From the NCBI GenBank assembly GCA_001692895.1, contig KV748177.1, forward strand, positions 5,060,130-5,124,129: a stretch of 64,000 nucleotides of DNA, in the 5' to 3' direction. The notes under the pieces are model-generated. The model was not told the origin of the DNA and made no database searches. It worked only from the letters and a program-made list of their open reading frames with translations. Shown in pieces: positions 46,925 to 58,104 of the stretch; position 1 is the stretch's first letter; every line of letters begins with the position of its first letter. Position numbers and translations under genes: made by a program. Origin of the DNA: Cenococcum geophilum 1.58. Its lineage: Eukaryota; Ascomycota; Dothideomycetes; Gloniales; Gloniaceae.

Positions 46925-47445
46925 CTTAGTTAATTAAGGTATAAGTACGGTAAGAGGGACGCGTAAGCCTATACGATTGGTAGTCTATTAACGAAAATAT
47001 TAAGTTAAGGACTAGAAGAAGGTTAAGGAAAGGATACGTTTATATATATAGCGCTAAGGCTCCAGCTAAGCCCCTAACTAGAGTCCGTATTAGTGCCGTA
47101 GTTGTTCCGTAATAGTGCCGTAACACTCTTTTTAGGGGTTGCCTAAGCGGGTGATAAAGTAGATAAAGTGATTAAACCGGATGGATGAGGTAAATAAGAT
47201 GGGTAAGTATAATGGGCTTATATAAATGCTTCTAAACTAAAGCTTATAGATTGCTACTATATAAGAATACTAAGCTAAGGAGAAAAAGAAGATTGGTAGA
47301 GACTGGTAAGATATAAAGGGGTTGTTAAGGCGCTAGTAGTAAGTGAGCTAATAGCGACTTGGTAGAATTTGGTAGAATTTGGCAGATTGCCTAGAAAATG
47401 GCAAATTGCGGCAAATTGCCTAGGAAACGGCAATATAGCAGGTAA
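46925..47445 (-). repeat. Composite of dispersed repeats B and A, with a 9-bp array
   Basis: Repeat B (46925-47030, like 19120-19230) is followed by GATAAAGTAGATAAAGTGATTAA units (about 47155-47210). A repeat A copy in reverse orientation follows at 47210-47410 (GCTTATAGATTGCTACTATA, ACTAAGCTAAGGAGAAA). Then come TTGGTAGAATTTGGTAGAAT and GGCAAATTGCGGCAAATTGCC short duplications. No coding signal. Confidence 0.7.
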
Positions 47446-47869
47446 TAAGCTCCAGCACCGTCATAGTGAGATAGGTAAGTTAAATCATTTTAATCCCTCC
47501 TTCGCTTAGTTGTATCCTTAGGTGCGTTAGTATTGGTATTAATACTTTAACACATCTTAAGTAGAATATAAATTAACTATTAGGATTCTTGTTTTCTAGA
47601 GCGTTTATAGATTCCTACTTATATAATAGTATATAGATACAGCAGCGGTACATTTTAGAACGGACGCTATCCCTACCCGATTTCTCTTATCTAAGCTATA
47701 AATACTATAGCCATTTCTATAAAAATAAAGATAATAGTCATAAGAGCCTAATAAAGAAATCCTCTAAGCACTTACTATATCCCTATTATTTATATCTATC
47801 TACTAAGACTCTGTAGTACTTGCTATTAATTTACTTAGGGAGCCCTTTATAAGAGAAATCGAGCTATTT

Positions 47870-49895
47870 TAAATAGCTATTTGGAGGCTGAAATTCTAAG
47901 TTGACTAGGCGTAAATCCTAATAAAGGTTATAAGAAACGTAATTCCGGATTTTATCCCAAATATCTATTCTCGCACTAACTGGATATAAAATTAGCAGCT
48001 TTAGTATAGGTTTAACGTAGACTTGCTACCTAATATTACTGTTTTTCCATTAAGTACTGCTAATTTCTCTTGCAGAACATTTGCAATATTTAGCCTCCCT
48101 TGTATCGCCTTGATTTTCTTACTATATTCTTTTTTAGGTTCCTCTATCTAAGGAAGATATATTTTAACCTTAATATTTTATTAATTTACTTAGGTTTGCT
48201 TTTATATATATAGAGTGCTACTTATATATTCCTTAGTATTATCTATTAGTAATTAATCTATAAATGGTTTTACCTATAATTACTGACCTAGTTTAATAGT
48301 ATTAGCATTTAATCTAGTCTAATTTAAGGTAAATGTACTATCTGCGTCCAGCTTCTATATAAGTACTATCCGCCTTGTTTTAACTTTGTAACGTCTATAG
48401 CCTTGGATAAGTTTATTGATATATACTAGGTAGCTAGTAACTCCAATACTAGTTGCGAATATTAGTACTGTTCTAAAATTGCTAAAATTATATCTAACCC
48501 TATATGGCCCGTTAATAAATGCCGATATTAAAGTATTTATATAACTCGTAAGCTTTCTAGTAAACCCTCGCCGGGGTTTAATAAGTAAATGTATTTTTAA
48601 TCAATCTGAGTTACTATCCCAGCCTGATATTACAAAAGGGTGGCGTTAAAAGATAGACTAGAAGCTAGCTTTAGAAATAGAAAGATAAATATATTAACTA
48701 GCTTTTACTTTTTAGGGTTTAGGTATATAAACTAAGACGTAAAGGGCTCTACTTTCTTATATTACTTCTGCTTTGGTTTAAGATCTATTCTAAGAAAAGT
48801 TTAGGTATAAGCAGAATATCTATTTAAAGGTTGTGAAGAAAGCCCATGCAGATACCCTAATAAGTAGATATATTTCTGCTATCGGGTTTCCCTTAATATA
48901 AAGCTAAAGAGCGAAGATAAGGATTTTAGAGAGAAGTATATGGAATTAAAAGAAGAATTTATAAATAGCCCTCTGAATAAAACCAGTAGAAAGAAGGCAT
49001 ATTAATGCTAATGATAAGCCTCCCTAGCATTAAAGTTAATTTGCTTTTGGGTAATAGTTTAAAGGCGGGCTAAATATATAATAAGCCCCCAAATTCCTAA
49101 TAGATTTAGTGTAAATGGTTATTAATTTATAAATGGAGTAATTATATAGACTAATCCTTATAGAAAAGTGACTATTCCTATATATATATAGATTTTATAT
49201 TACGTTTACACGGAAACGCTAAGGTAATTGGTAATTATATTAAGCGATTCCGCTATAACCGGGATTATATTAGCAAGGGATATTATGCCTATATGTGTTC
49301 CGATCTAAGCAAAGGATCTAACTCTAATGGTTATATATAAAACGTTGGCAATGACGTATAAGGTGACGCTTAAAAGAAAAATTCGGGTTGGCCTCTTAGG
49401 TATAGTATTTCCTCGCCAAATATAAGGATAAACAAGATATTTTAAAAGGAAGAAGGTAGATAAGGTATAGAGAAAACGTATAATATAAGAGATTATGCGG
49501 TATAGCAGTAGAAGCGTAAAGCCGCCCACTAATACAGCCGTATATTATGTGGTAACGTTTATTATAAGTTGTATTTTTTTACCTTTATGTGGCGCGGAGT
49601 AAAACTTAAATGTAGCATTACTTAATATAGCATTAAAGACATTATAAGCTAAATCTGAAGGCAACGAAGTGTAAGAGATAATGCCCGTAATTCCCTAAGG
49701 GCAGTAGTATCTGGTTGCCTTAGCTTATACCTAGGTGTAGGGTGTAAAGCCGTCCTAGGCTAGGTAGGTAAAAATTTATAAAGAAGTAAGTGCCTAATCC
49801 TAGCATTAACCCTAAAAATTATGGTAGATAAAAAGAAAAGAGTAGTCTAGGAATTGTTCCGTAAACGTTAGAATAATTTCCTTTAGAGAGCCCAT
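47870..49895 (-). pseudogene. Ferric reductase (FRE) relic, full length
   Basis: From an ATG at 49895 (minus) one frame continues past 49305, and later parts need small frame changes; total about 675 codons. Transmembrane helices (GGFTLLLLYRIISYIIRFLY; RIFLLSVTLYVIANVLYI) lead into the ferric-reductase core (VRSF, IGTHIGIISLANIIPVIAE, YKIYIYIGIVTFL*GLVYII, where haem-ligand His codons now read Tyr). The FAD domain (YIYLSISKASF*SIF*RHPF) and the NAD domain (GPYRVRYNFSNFRTVLIFAT, then SIGVTSYL) follow, with the tail EEPKKEYSKKIKAI. The family moves electrons from NADPH across the membrane to Fe(III). FRE genes are recurrent Starship cargo. Confidence 0.9.
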
Positions 49896-50054
49896 GAAAT
49901 TGGCGCGCAGTATAGTGCGAATATATATATTTTTATTTATAGGCAGGGTAAATACTATATATATACTTCCACGCTACGTACCTCCTGGCCTTTTTTTATA
50001 GAAGAAGTAGTAATATACTTTCTTACCTTCCTGTATATAAAGCTAACTATTTAT
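49896..50054. other. Spacer upstream of the FRE relic
   Basis: Between the divergent starts of FRE (minus, 49895) and an unassigned plus-strand relic (50055). If both were genes this was their shared promoter region. No motif can be trusted after RIP. Confidence 0.3.
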
Positions 50055-50470
50055 ATGGTAGCGTCGTCATTTGCTAGCCCAAAAGATATTATTAAACTTC
50101 AGCCCTAGCACGGCTGAAAAGAACCCATCAAAGGGAACACTTACTAAATTAGCGCCTCTTAAAAGGCTGTAAAGGCCCCTAATACTAAAAGGCGTCTTAA
50201 TTAGCCCTTATTTATATATCTTTTAGCTAGGAAGAATAGCGGTAGAAGGTAAGGGGGCGGATGGCGACAGGCGCCCCTTAAGAGCATTATAGTAGTAGAG
50301 CGAAAATTTAAAATACTAGCGCGTCTATAGGCAGTAGCGGTCCCTAAAGAGATTAAAGGTAAGAATATAGAGGATAGGCAACTTGTAGGTACTATATAGG
50401 TGGGGCCTAATGGCGGAGATAGAATACGGGGTTTTCTTAGACGGAGTTTTCTCCCTATATATATATAAGG
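50055..50470 (+). pseudogene. Unassigned protein relic
   Basis: From an ATG at 50055 the frame MVASSFASPKDIIKLQP, KAVKAPNTKRRLN*PLFIYL, IIVVERKFKILARL*AVAVP and VGPNGGDRIRGFLRRSF shows about ten stops (mostly TAG/TAA, one TGA) in 140 codons. The region keeps some CpA (CAGCCCTAGCACGGCTG, CCCATCAAAGGGAACAC) and so looks less mutated than its flanks. Family unknown. It is divergent from the FRE relic. Confidence 0.4.
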
Positions 50471-51606
50471 TGTAGTCCGTATAGGCCTAATAGGGATCCG
50501 CTTTAGTAGCTATAATTTATATTACTAAATTGCCTTAAACCTAGCAGACTGGCCCCTAATCTTACTAATATTGTACTTATTAACGTCCCCTACTATAAAG
50601 TAAGACACACCGAGCCGGAATATATAAGGGGTACTTTAACTTTTAGTAACTCAATCTCTTTATATATATTAATATTTGCTATAGTTCTGTATATACTTTA
50701 TACTATAGCTATTTATAAACGTTAAAGACCTCTCCTACCTAAAAATTACGATTATATTATTACTATTATGCTTAAGTTACGGAGATAGTTCTTATCGCGT
50801 AAAATAGTGTTCCTTCGCTATAGGACTACTTATAAGCTCTAAACACTTAAAATATATAAAGAGAGTATTACCTAAACCGGAGAGTCTAAAAACAATATAG
50901 TGAGCTATTATTAGCCTAGTGTTTGCTATCGCACGCAAATTTATATAAGGTTGCCACCCCTATAACTAAATATGCGTAAGCAAGCCAAGGTTAACCTATA
51001 GCTTACGCCTATAGTTTGTAGTATATATAGCTGGTATTTCTTATAACCTTAAGGCTAAGCCCTACGCGGTTTAGAATGGTAAGGACACCTAGCCTAACGC
51101 CATTAAGCTTAAAGAATGCTGTAGGCTGTTTAGTATGCCACCTTAAGTTTTAAGGTAGCGTTAATAGAGCCTTAGTAAAGCCTCCTATTCTTTAACCGCA
51201 TAGACACGAAGCTACCTCTACCGCCGCCTCCGAGCATCTTTAATAACGCGCTTAATCTGCGACTTCTTAAGGCGCGACTTGTGGTAGACCGTATTGGCTG
51301 TAATAAACTGCTTATAGTATTTAATAGACCACATTGTCTCCTAACTACGTCCGCCCTGTCTTTAAGCTTGCTGCCGTCTACCCTATTCTATAATTGCGCC
51401 TCCCTATTACGGACTAATAAGCCTTACTACCTTCCTTAAGCCACTTCGCTGCTATAACTATATTCCCTAATACGGTTTTAGTAATAATATCCCTCTCTTA
51501 ACCCTTTTATAGAAGAATTATACCCTCTAGTAATAAACAGCTGCTTATATAAGCTATACGAGTTATATTAACTTAGGACCGCCCTTACTCCTCTACCGCA
51601 TAACTA
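50471..51606. other. Degraded DNA before the kinase relic
   Basis: More GC-rich than most of the window. A plus frame reads with many stops and no family resemblance. It may hold the N-terminal exons of the kinase, but I could not join them. Confidence 0.35.
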
Positions 51607-52354
51607 AAAGATAACCGCTATTAGATTTTTAACCGGGTTTAATATAATAAACTACCTTAACTCCGGACTTACGAGCATAGTATACCTAGACTCCTCCTTT
51701 AATACTATTATTAAATATCCTTACTAAGTAGAAGAAGAGCCCGCTGTTAAAGTTAAGAGATAGATCTATAAGCGGTTCTAGTAATACGGCGGGCATAAAG
51801 GTTTGCTAAAGTTTTATAGTACCTTTGGATTTGGTATCTAGCTAGAATATATAAGTAAGAATAGACTCCGCCAATATATTTAAACCTATAAGATTTATAC
51901 TAAGCAACGCCTTTAATGGGCTTAATAAGTTACTAGTGCGCTTGCCTTTGTTTATTTAATAAATGTTATTTATACGGATTTAACGTGCGGCAACATTTCC
52001 TTAGACGACAGCCTATACGTAAAGCTCCTCAACTTTAGTGGCTCCTTATTAGATGGCTTTAAGCCATCTATTATAGTAACTGCGAGCTATAAATATCCTA
52101 GAGCTAACCTGAAATTAACTTAGGCAGACCTGTTTGCCCTTAGCTCTACCCTATATAAAATCTAGATAGGCAAACCTCTATACTTTGAGCTTAGGCTTAA
52201 AGAGATAGAAATTACTAATTTGTTTAAACAATCTAAGTTTCCTAAGATAAAAAGTCTAGAACTAATGGGCGATATTATTATAGGGTGCTAGTAAAGCAGG
52301 TTTATAAGTGCAGATAATATTCTTAAAGGTGTGCTACTTATTAATCTCCCTTAA
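51607..52354 (+). pseudogene. Fungal protein kinase relic
   Basis: A single frame ends at a TAA (52352). The kinase landmarks are in order: the ATP loop and beta strands (NSGLTSIVYLDSSFNTIIKY, with the VAIK-type Lys), the E of helix C (EEEPAVKVKR*IYKRF), the hinge (GI*LEYISKNRLR*YI), *WA**VTSALAFVYLINVI, the catalytic loop YTDLTCGNISLDDS (HxDLxxxN, with RIP-type His-to-Tyr change), LLNFSGSLLDGF (DFxGS in relatives), ADLFALSSTLYKI*IGKPLY and FPKIKSLELMGDIIIGC*. Interruptions are all TAG/TAA. It resembles the small Ser/Thr kinase-like proteins that are amplified in filamentous fungi. No extra domain was seen. Confidence 0.88.
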
Positions 52355-53329
52355 CTATTATATACTAACGCCGTTTAGCTATTAACTTTTGTGGTAGAAC
52401 CTATCCCTTTATTTATTCCCTCCTTAAGACAACTATTACAGTTTTAGTTTTTGGCTTGCTCGTGTTTCTTACCTATAGATTAGTAAGGCGATAATAAATT
52501 AGGAGGACGGGGCTATATAATAAGCGTAGAGCGGGTATTTCCTAGGCTTCTTAGAACTACTAAAGGTAATTATTTATCCGTTTACCCCTTTAGCCGGTAT
52601 GGGATTGTTATAAGGGCCGGTTGCCGTACTGCCATTCCGGTAGTAATTATATAATTATTTAGGGAAGGTGTGGTTCTGGTTATATTTAGAGTATAAGTAG
52701 GGGTTGTTAACGTAGGTATATATTTTGCTTAAGTTAAGGTGCGTCTCTATACTTAGGGACAGATATTAGATAAGCTAAGTTAGCTATTTTATACCTAAGA
52801 GTATTGGCTTTAATAGTATGCCTCTAGCTAGCTCTTAACGCTGATAACACGGGGCGCCTGTATTGGTTAGCTAGGATATAGTATATATTAAGTGTCTACA
52901 GGTTGCTAGATTTTAGAGATGCGATTACTATATACATTAGTAGCTGCTTAGAAAACCCCGCTAGTTAATATACGTCAATAGCACGTTTTTGAACGAGGGC
53001 AGGAGGGTATAGTTAGATTTTATTAATCGTATAATAAGCTAGTGCGTTAGATTAGGCCGCTTTAAGTGCACTTTATGGTCCTATTAACCATTCTTTTATA
53101 AGTGTACTTGGCTTATTACCCGCGCGCCACTAATAAGGCCATTACTAACTTCCCGTGGCTGTTAGGGCCATAGTATTATAGAACCTTTCCCCCCTGCGGA
53201 CGCTTAGAATATATAAAATCTGCTTTAGTAACTATAACTAATAAAAGCTAGTGACTGCTAGATACGCCTCTAAAATTCCTATATAATCTGTATAACTCCT
53301 AGCGTAAGGTACCTATACTTTAACAATAC
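52355..53329. other. Degraded DNA, nothing assigned
   Basis: Downstream of both the kinase (plus) and the pogo transposase (minus). Both strands show scattered short pieces but no family. It may contain the 3' part of the pogo-type element. Confidence 0.35.
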
Positions 53330-53920
53330 TGTTTTAATATATCCGTACTACTAGGGCTCTCTAAGGCTTTGGCTCTGGCTCTAGCTCTAGCTTTAGCTCT
53401 GGGTCTAGCATATCCGCCTCCGGCGCAGGATTCTTACGCTTACAATTACGTTTTGGCTTATTTGCGGTAGCTTTGTCCTTCTTAGCACGCTTTACTTATG
53501 CCTCCTTAAGGTCCTTAAAGCTTATTACCTTTGCCTTACCTAGGACTACTTATTAGGTTAATCGGCGAACTTTAGCTTTATTATTTATCTTATATAAGAA
53601 TTGATTTTAATCTTAAAAAAGGGAATATTTAGTAAAGGATATTTGGGCGGCACTTGCGAGCTTCTATATATGCCTCTATAGGCGCTGTTTGCTTTATTTA
53701 TTAAGCGCAGAAGTGTCCCGGTTAATTAGATTATATAATAACGTAAGAGCCTTTGGTGACACTAATATTATAGGTATTTATAGTACATTGTCTGGTAAAT
53801 AAGGCACTTTATCGGCTTTTGGAACTGTTAGTTAAGCTAGTGGCTTAGGTGTTATAACGGCGCTATTATATATTACTGCTAAATTCTACTATATTCTGCC
53901 GACTTATAATTGGCTCGCCT
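53330..53920 (-). pseudogene. C-terminal part of a pogo/Fot-type DDE transposase
   Basis: On the minus strand YKINNKAKVRRLT**VVLGK and AKVISFKDLKEA*VKRAKKD match the tail of fungal Fot1/pogo transposases (NNxAKVRRS, VLGKAKVMSxEDLExARAKRA). A basic stretch (KPKRNCKRKNPAPEAD) and an acidic Pro/Glu run (LDPELKLELEPEPKP) follow. Upstream (53640-53920) a coiled region (ALTLLYNLINRDTSALNK) also fits. The DDE catalytic core was not found, so this is a fragment or the core is beyond recognition. A repeat A copy overlaps the upstream side. Confidence 0.7.
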
Positions 53921-54070
53921 AAAGCTAGCGCCTTAGCGGCTTATTTTATATATTTGTTTACATCAGTCCTAGTAACCCCTTTTCCTTCTCCTTAGCTTAG
54001 TATCTTTATAAGATAGCATTTTATAAGCTTCGGTTTAGAGGCGTTTATGCAAGCCATTATACTACGCAGT
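53870..54070 (+). repeat. Dispersed repeat family A, copy next to the pogo relic
   Basis: AAATTCTACTATATTCTGCC, GGCTCGCC, CTAGCGCCTTAGCG and CTCCTTAGCTTAGTATCTTT, then GCTTCGGTTTAGAGGCGTTTATGCAAGCC. The same order is found at 59520-59775, and reversed at 47210-47410. It lies at the 5' side of the pogo-type relic (minus strand), suggesting that repeat A is the terminal part of that element and that the other copies are MITE-like or solo ends. Confidence 0.75.
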
Positions 54071-54528
54071 GGGGGACGTTACCTAGTTTAATAGTATCTC
54101 TAGCCTACTCGTCCATTCCCTTAGCAAATTCCCTATTATTAAATAGTACGATTAAGAGTGAGAACTCTATTGATTAAAGCTGACTTTAGAAGGTCTCTTT
54201 ATATATATAAGGTAGGTATAGGCAACAGAAACTAGTGGTAAGTAATATGGTAGTAAACTGCCTATAGCGGAAAGTTTAATAGAATATTCTGTTATAGTGT
54301 AAAAACGTAGCAAGTTGGCTTAATTTAATTTCCCCCTATAACTAAAACCCTAGCCGTTGTCTATACTAGAACGCTTTAAATAAAAACAAAGTAGTGTTTA
54401 ATAATAGAATATTCTAAAATCCCCTTACCTTATCCATATTTTTATAAAGACTGATAAATTGCTATATAGAAGGGATATGGCGAGTCTGGGTTTATATAGA
54501 AAATCTCAATAAGTAAATAAGTCGCAGC

Positions 54529-54948
54529 GCTTAAAATAGTAGTAATAGTTAACGTTATAACCGCGTCCGAACTAGATAGTATAGTAGTTACTATAGAAAT
54601 ACTACTCGTCTATAACGTGCTAGGGGAGATTATACTAGAGTCTATTAATTATAAACACAATCTACTAGTAGGTAAAAAAGAGTTAGAAGTAGAAGTATTT
54701 ATAACCTAAGTACTTAATATAGATGAAGTTAGGGAGCCTTGTTGCTTAGAGGTAAAAGCAAAAGCTAAAGATTCTAAGAGAGGAAGGACTAAAAGTACTA
54801 AGTGAGGAAATATTAACTCTAATAATAGGCGGGAAGATGCATTGGGGGGGGAGGTAGAAGACGATAGTAGAGAAAGAGATAAAGATAACGAGGGAACTAG
54901 CGGCGAAGCCTCTCCCTGTGATGCCTGCGGATATGCATTGCCTATATA
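54529..54948 (+). pseudogene. Unassigned protein relic
   Basis: About 140 codons with only three stops: KIVVIVNVITASELDSIVV, YKHNLLVGKKELEVEVFI, LEVKAKAKDSKRGRTKSTK, EDALGGEVEDDSRERDKDN and SPCDACGYALPI. The order is a hydrophobic beta part, then a basic linker, an acidic linker and a Cys pair at the end. The low stop count and charge organisation argue for a former gene. Family unknown. Confidence 0.5.
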
Positions 54949-55038
54949 AATTTACGGTGGTAAGTATAGCCCTTAGAAAATCCAGCGGATAGTCTTACTT
55001 TAAACTCTACTCTAAAATGCCCTACTTTGAAGCCCTCT

Positions 55039-56023
55039 TTAAAGCGCCTTCACCATATTTAAATTATTAGAGGCGTAAACAAGATTTTCCCCTCCTAGAA
55101 AGGGCATAAGATTTAGCGCCTTTGGCACTTATATAACTGGGTTATATCCTTTATATATATCTAGGTAGATAATAGCTGTCGAATCATCTATATAATAGCT
55201 CGCCTAAATTTAATCATTTATAAAAAGAGCGGAAGGATTAGCTTGGAGATTAGCAATTAGTAGTGGCGAACCCTAAGGTATAACCAAAACGGACGCTCTA
55301 ACCCCTATTATTTTAACGGGAGAGCACAATATATAGAATTCTCAATTTCTAGTGTTATTAATCTAGGTCCTAAAATTATTATTATTAATCTAAGCACGGT
55401 AGAAATAAAGGCCTTACTATATAACAATGACGTTATCTTCTAAAGGAAAATCTTCAGGGATTATAAAATGGTAGTCTTGGTTTATATTATAATAATTAGT
55501 TACTATCCCCTCTTTACCCTTTCTAACCTAGGGGCAATTTCCCTTAAAGTTCTAAACTATAACCTATGTTATGCCTTAATTATAGGAGAATAAAATTTGA
55601 TATAAACCGCCACTATAAGCGGCTCCCTTTATTTGGTTTATAGTAGGGCTTATAGTATTTATAGAATTAAACAGTCTAATACTGAGTGTTAGTAAATATA
55701 TGTTAAGTCTTACCACTAGTTTGTTATATTGGAAGGTGACGTTCTGCCTAGCCTGCTATATAACTCCTAGTTTATTAGTAGCTTTGTTATTACTAATATA
55801 GTGCCCCTTACACGGGAAAGGCTGCTGGCTATAAATCTTAATCCCATTTATTAGCATAACTAATTGCGTAATATCGGTAAATTTACTCTATTAGAAAGGC
55901 GGCGGATTGCCTATAAAGAGGTGCGACTAAGTAAGATAAAAGATGGATAAAAGCGCTATAATAATGCTCGCTGCTATAGTTAAAGTAATATAGTAAGAGT
56001 AAGATAGAGGTAAAACTTGACAT
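55039..56023 (-). pseudogene. AA11-like lytic polysaccharide monooxygenase relic (secreted)
   Basis: A signal-peptide-like N-terminus starts at an ATG near 56023 (with one frame slip), and then one frame runs 315 codons to 55039. The mature start TxSHLFIGNPPPF carries the N-terminal His of the copper histidine brace. QPFPCKGHYIS (FPCKG motif), IKGAAYSGGLY*ILFSYN*G (family GxAxHxGGxCQ; the second brace His reads Tyr), NFKGNCP*VRKG, DYHFIIPEDFPLEDNVIVI and EFYILCSPVKIIGV follow the AA11 order. AA11 enzymes oxidatively cleave chitin. The Cys of the GGxCQ motif is also lost. It is near another secreted-protein relic of the same orientation. Confidence 0.82.
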
Positions 56024-56469
56024 TTATAGCTAGCCTACCTACGTACGCTAATTATTTGTATTTAGTATAGATGTATAAAAGTAATAGCTACTATAAAATA
56101 GTTAGGCCTAAATATATTGCTAGTACTATACTAGCTCTAGAACTAGCGAGTTTGCCCGCTAAGTAAGTCTCTAAATTGCGCCTATTTACTTAGTGACTTA
56201 TTATATAATTAGCCCTAAGTAAAGGTAAGTTTTAGTTTTAGTTTAGGTTAAATAATTAATAAATAAATATAGAGCAAGATTTTCTAGCTATAAAAGATTT
56301 ATATTTTCTACTATAAAAAGCATATATTAAGCTATAATTGATTCCTATATTGAGGGTAACTAAATAGTAAATTTAATTTATGTTTTCTTAGTAAGATATT
56401 TAAGATAGTTCCGTAATAAAGATTAGCAAAGAAATGTAGGACTAGATAATTACTAAAGCATTTTACTTA

Positions 56470-56970
56470 CTAGTACGAAAGCGGAAGAGTTTCGGTGTAT
56501 AGATAGAGTGATATATTAGAATTCCCACTATAAGAGAGAGTATTTTCATTATCATTTAGGTTATTATATGCGCCCGCGTAAATAGGTACGCTAGTAATAT
56601 AGCTACGAGTTAGGCAGCCTAGGCTACTCTATATATACAGTCTATAGGGCTAAAAAGGGTAGGAGTTGGTTACACAATTGATATTTAATATATTGTACCA
56701 AATTTTGCCTCCTACTAGAGTGTATTTAAATTGGGTAATAAGGGTAAAGTTCGTAGTTATTTCCGTAATTAAGAGTTTTAACAACACGCCGCCACGACTA
56801 GGTACTTGGTATGTCTTATTATAGATATCGGCAGGCTAAAGAGTAATTATATTAAACGAATGGTCCGCAGTAACTAACTAAAGGTAGACTTTAAATAAGC
56901 ATTTATTGTAAATTTTGGCTTAAGCAGCTTGTATAATAGGAGTGATAGCTAGGATAGCTACGGAAGCCAT
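56470..56970 (-). pseudogene. BYS1 / antigenic thaumatin-like secreted protein relic
   Basis: ATG at 56970 (minus), 167 codons to a TAG at 56470, with five internal TAG/TAA. The signal peptide MASVAILAITPIIQAA is followed by the BYS1-domain order: IYNKCLFKVYL (TNxCxFxVYxW), KTYQVPSRGGVLLKLL, ITQFKYTLVGGKIWYNI, NINCV, NSYPF (family CPF), LGCLTRSY, NDNENTLSYSG and LYLYTETLP. Several family cysteines read Tyr or Ser. Such proteins are small, secreted and often antigenic or expressed at host contact. Length matches the family. It lies 450 bp upstream of the LPMO relic on the same strand. Confidence 0.87.
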
Positions 56971-57464
56971 AGTAAGAAGTTATATTTTGAGTATTATTCC
57001 GCTAATAGAGTTAATGTTCCGCAGATTATTTCAAATTGTTCTCTGCTAGGGTGTAAGGATTAGCGCGTTATACTAAAAGGTTCTAGCATAAGGCTAGGTT
57101 ATAATGGTTAAATATTATTTTTTCACCCTTAGCTGAAAAGTGATGTGTTACTAGTCTTATCGGTCTTATTAGTCTTACCCCCCTATTATATAAACCCTTT
57201 ATTAGAATTACGCGGAGTCATTCTCCTTAAAATATCAAATTTCTTTAGTAGGAGTTTTAGTAAGCATGTTCTTGTCTTTCTATATTAGGATAATTATAAT
57301 TATCCTACTTGCTTAAATCTTTATCCTCTTAAAGATCTAAATATATATATTATTATCCTTATTTAAAACATAACACTAAGGTAAGTCCGTTGTTGTTGTA
57401 TATAGGTTCGCATTTCTTAAATAGGCCACTAGGCCTTTTACTAGGCCGAAGATATACTAGAAAC

Positions 57465-58104
57465 GCCTATCGCAGCTTCATCTCCACCTTTATATAACTT
57501 AGCCTCTGCGCCATTATACCTTTTTAAAGATCCCTTAGATAATAGACTAGATAGATATAAAGCCAGAATAGAGAATACTGGGGAGGATTTATGGGAGGAT
57601 TTATTGCTAAATAAAGGCTAATATAAGCATTAAAAAGGAAGGTTAAAGAAGTAAATGGCGCTTAAATGTTTGTATAAACTCTCTATAAGTATAGTAATAC
57701 ACTTTAGAATTTGAATATTGTGTTCTTTACGTACTATTTAACCTATGGCCTAGTACGTGGATGCGTTATCCCTTACAACTGTAAAATATGTCCTATAATT
57801 ATTGAACTAATTGGATTAAGCCAAGGTGTTTCAATTATTATTTTATTAGTACATAATTACTTAGTAGTAGGACGCTACCGTTACAAGGGATAGTGTACCC
57901 CTTTTAAAGGCAATAAGAAAATTAATGGATTTTCTTTATACTGCTTGCTTACCTAGGACTATTTATACTAATGTAGTATTAATTACTCTATTTAAAGCTA
58001 AAGAATGTACTAGCTAGTTAAATAGGAAGTTTAGATACTTATAGGGTTTAATTTCGTCCTTTATTTACTTATCTGTTTATAAATTGCACCTAATAAAATC
58101 GTAA
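57465..58104 (+). pseudogene. Unassigned protein relic of about 210 codons
   Basis: One frame from near 57465 to a TAA at about 58102: TPIAASSPPLYNLASAPL, RLDRYKARIENTGEDLWED, MALKCLYKLSISIVIHF, DALSLTTVKYVL*LLN*LD and SVPLLKAIRKLMDFLYTA, with about 14 stops, nearly all TAA/TAG. The helical, Leu/Gln-rich pattern suggests a soluble protein. It converges with the minus-strand relic that ends at about 58085. A 60-codon open stretch in another frame (57711-57893) is a shadow. Family unknown. Confidence 0.5.

Noticed and set aside
57711..57893. 60-codon plus-strand open frame
   Set aside because: Lies within another plus-strand frame that reads much longer with RIP-type stops. No family resemblance.
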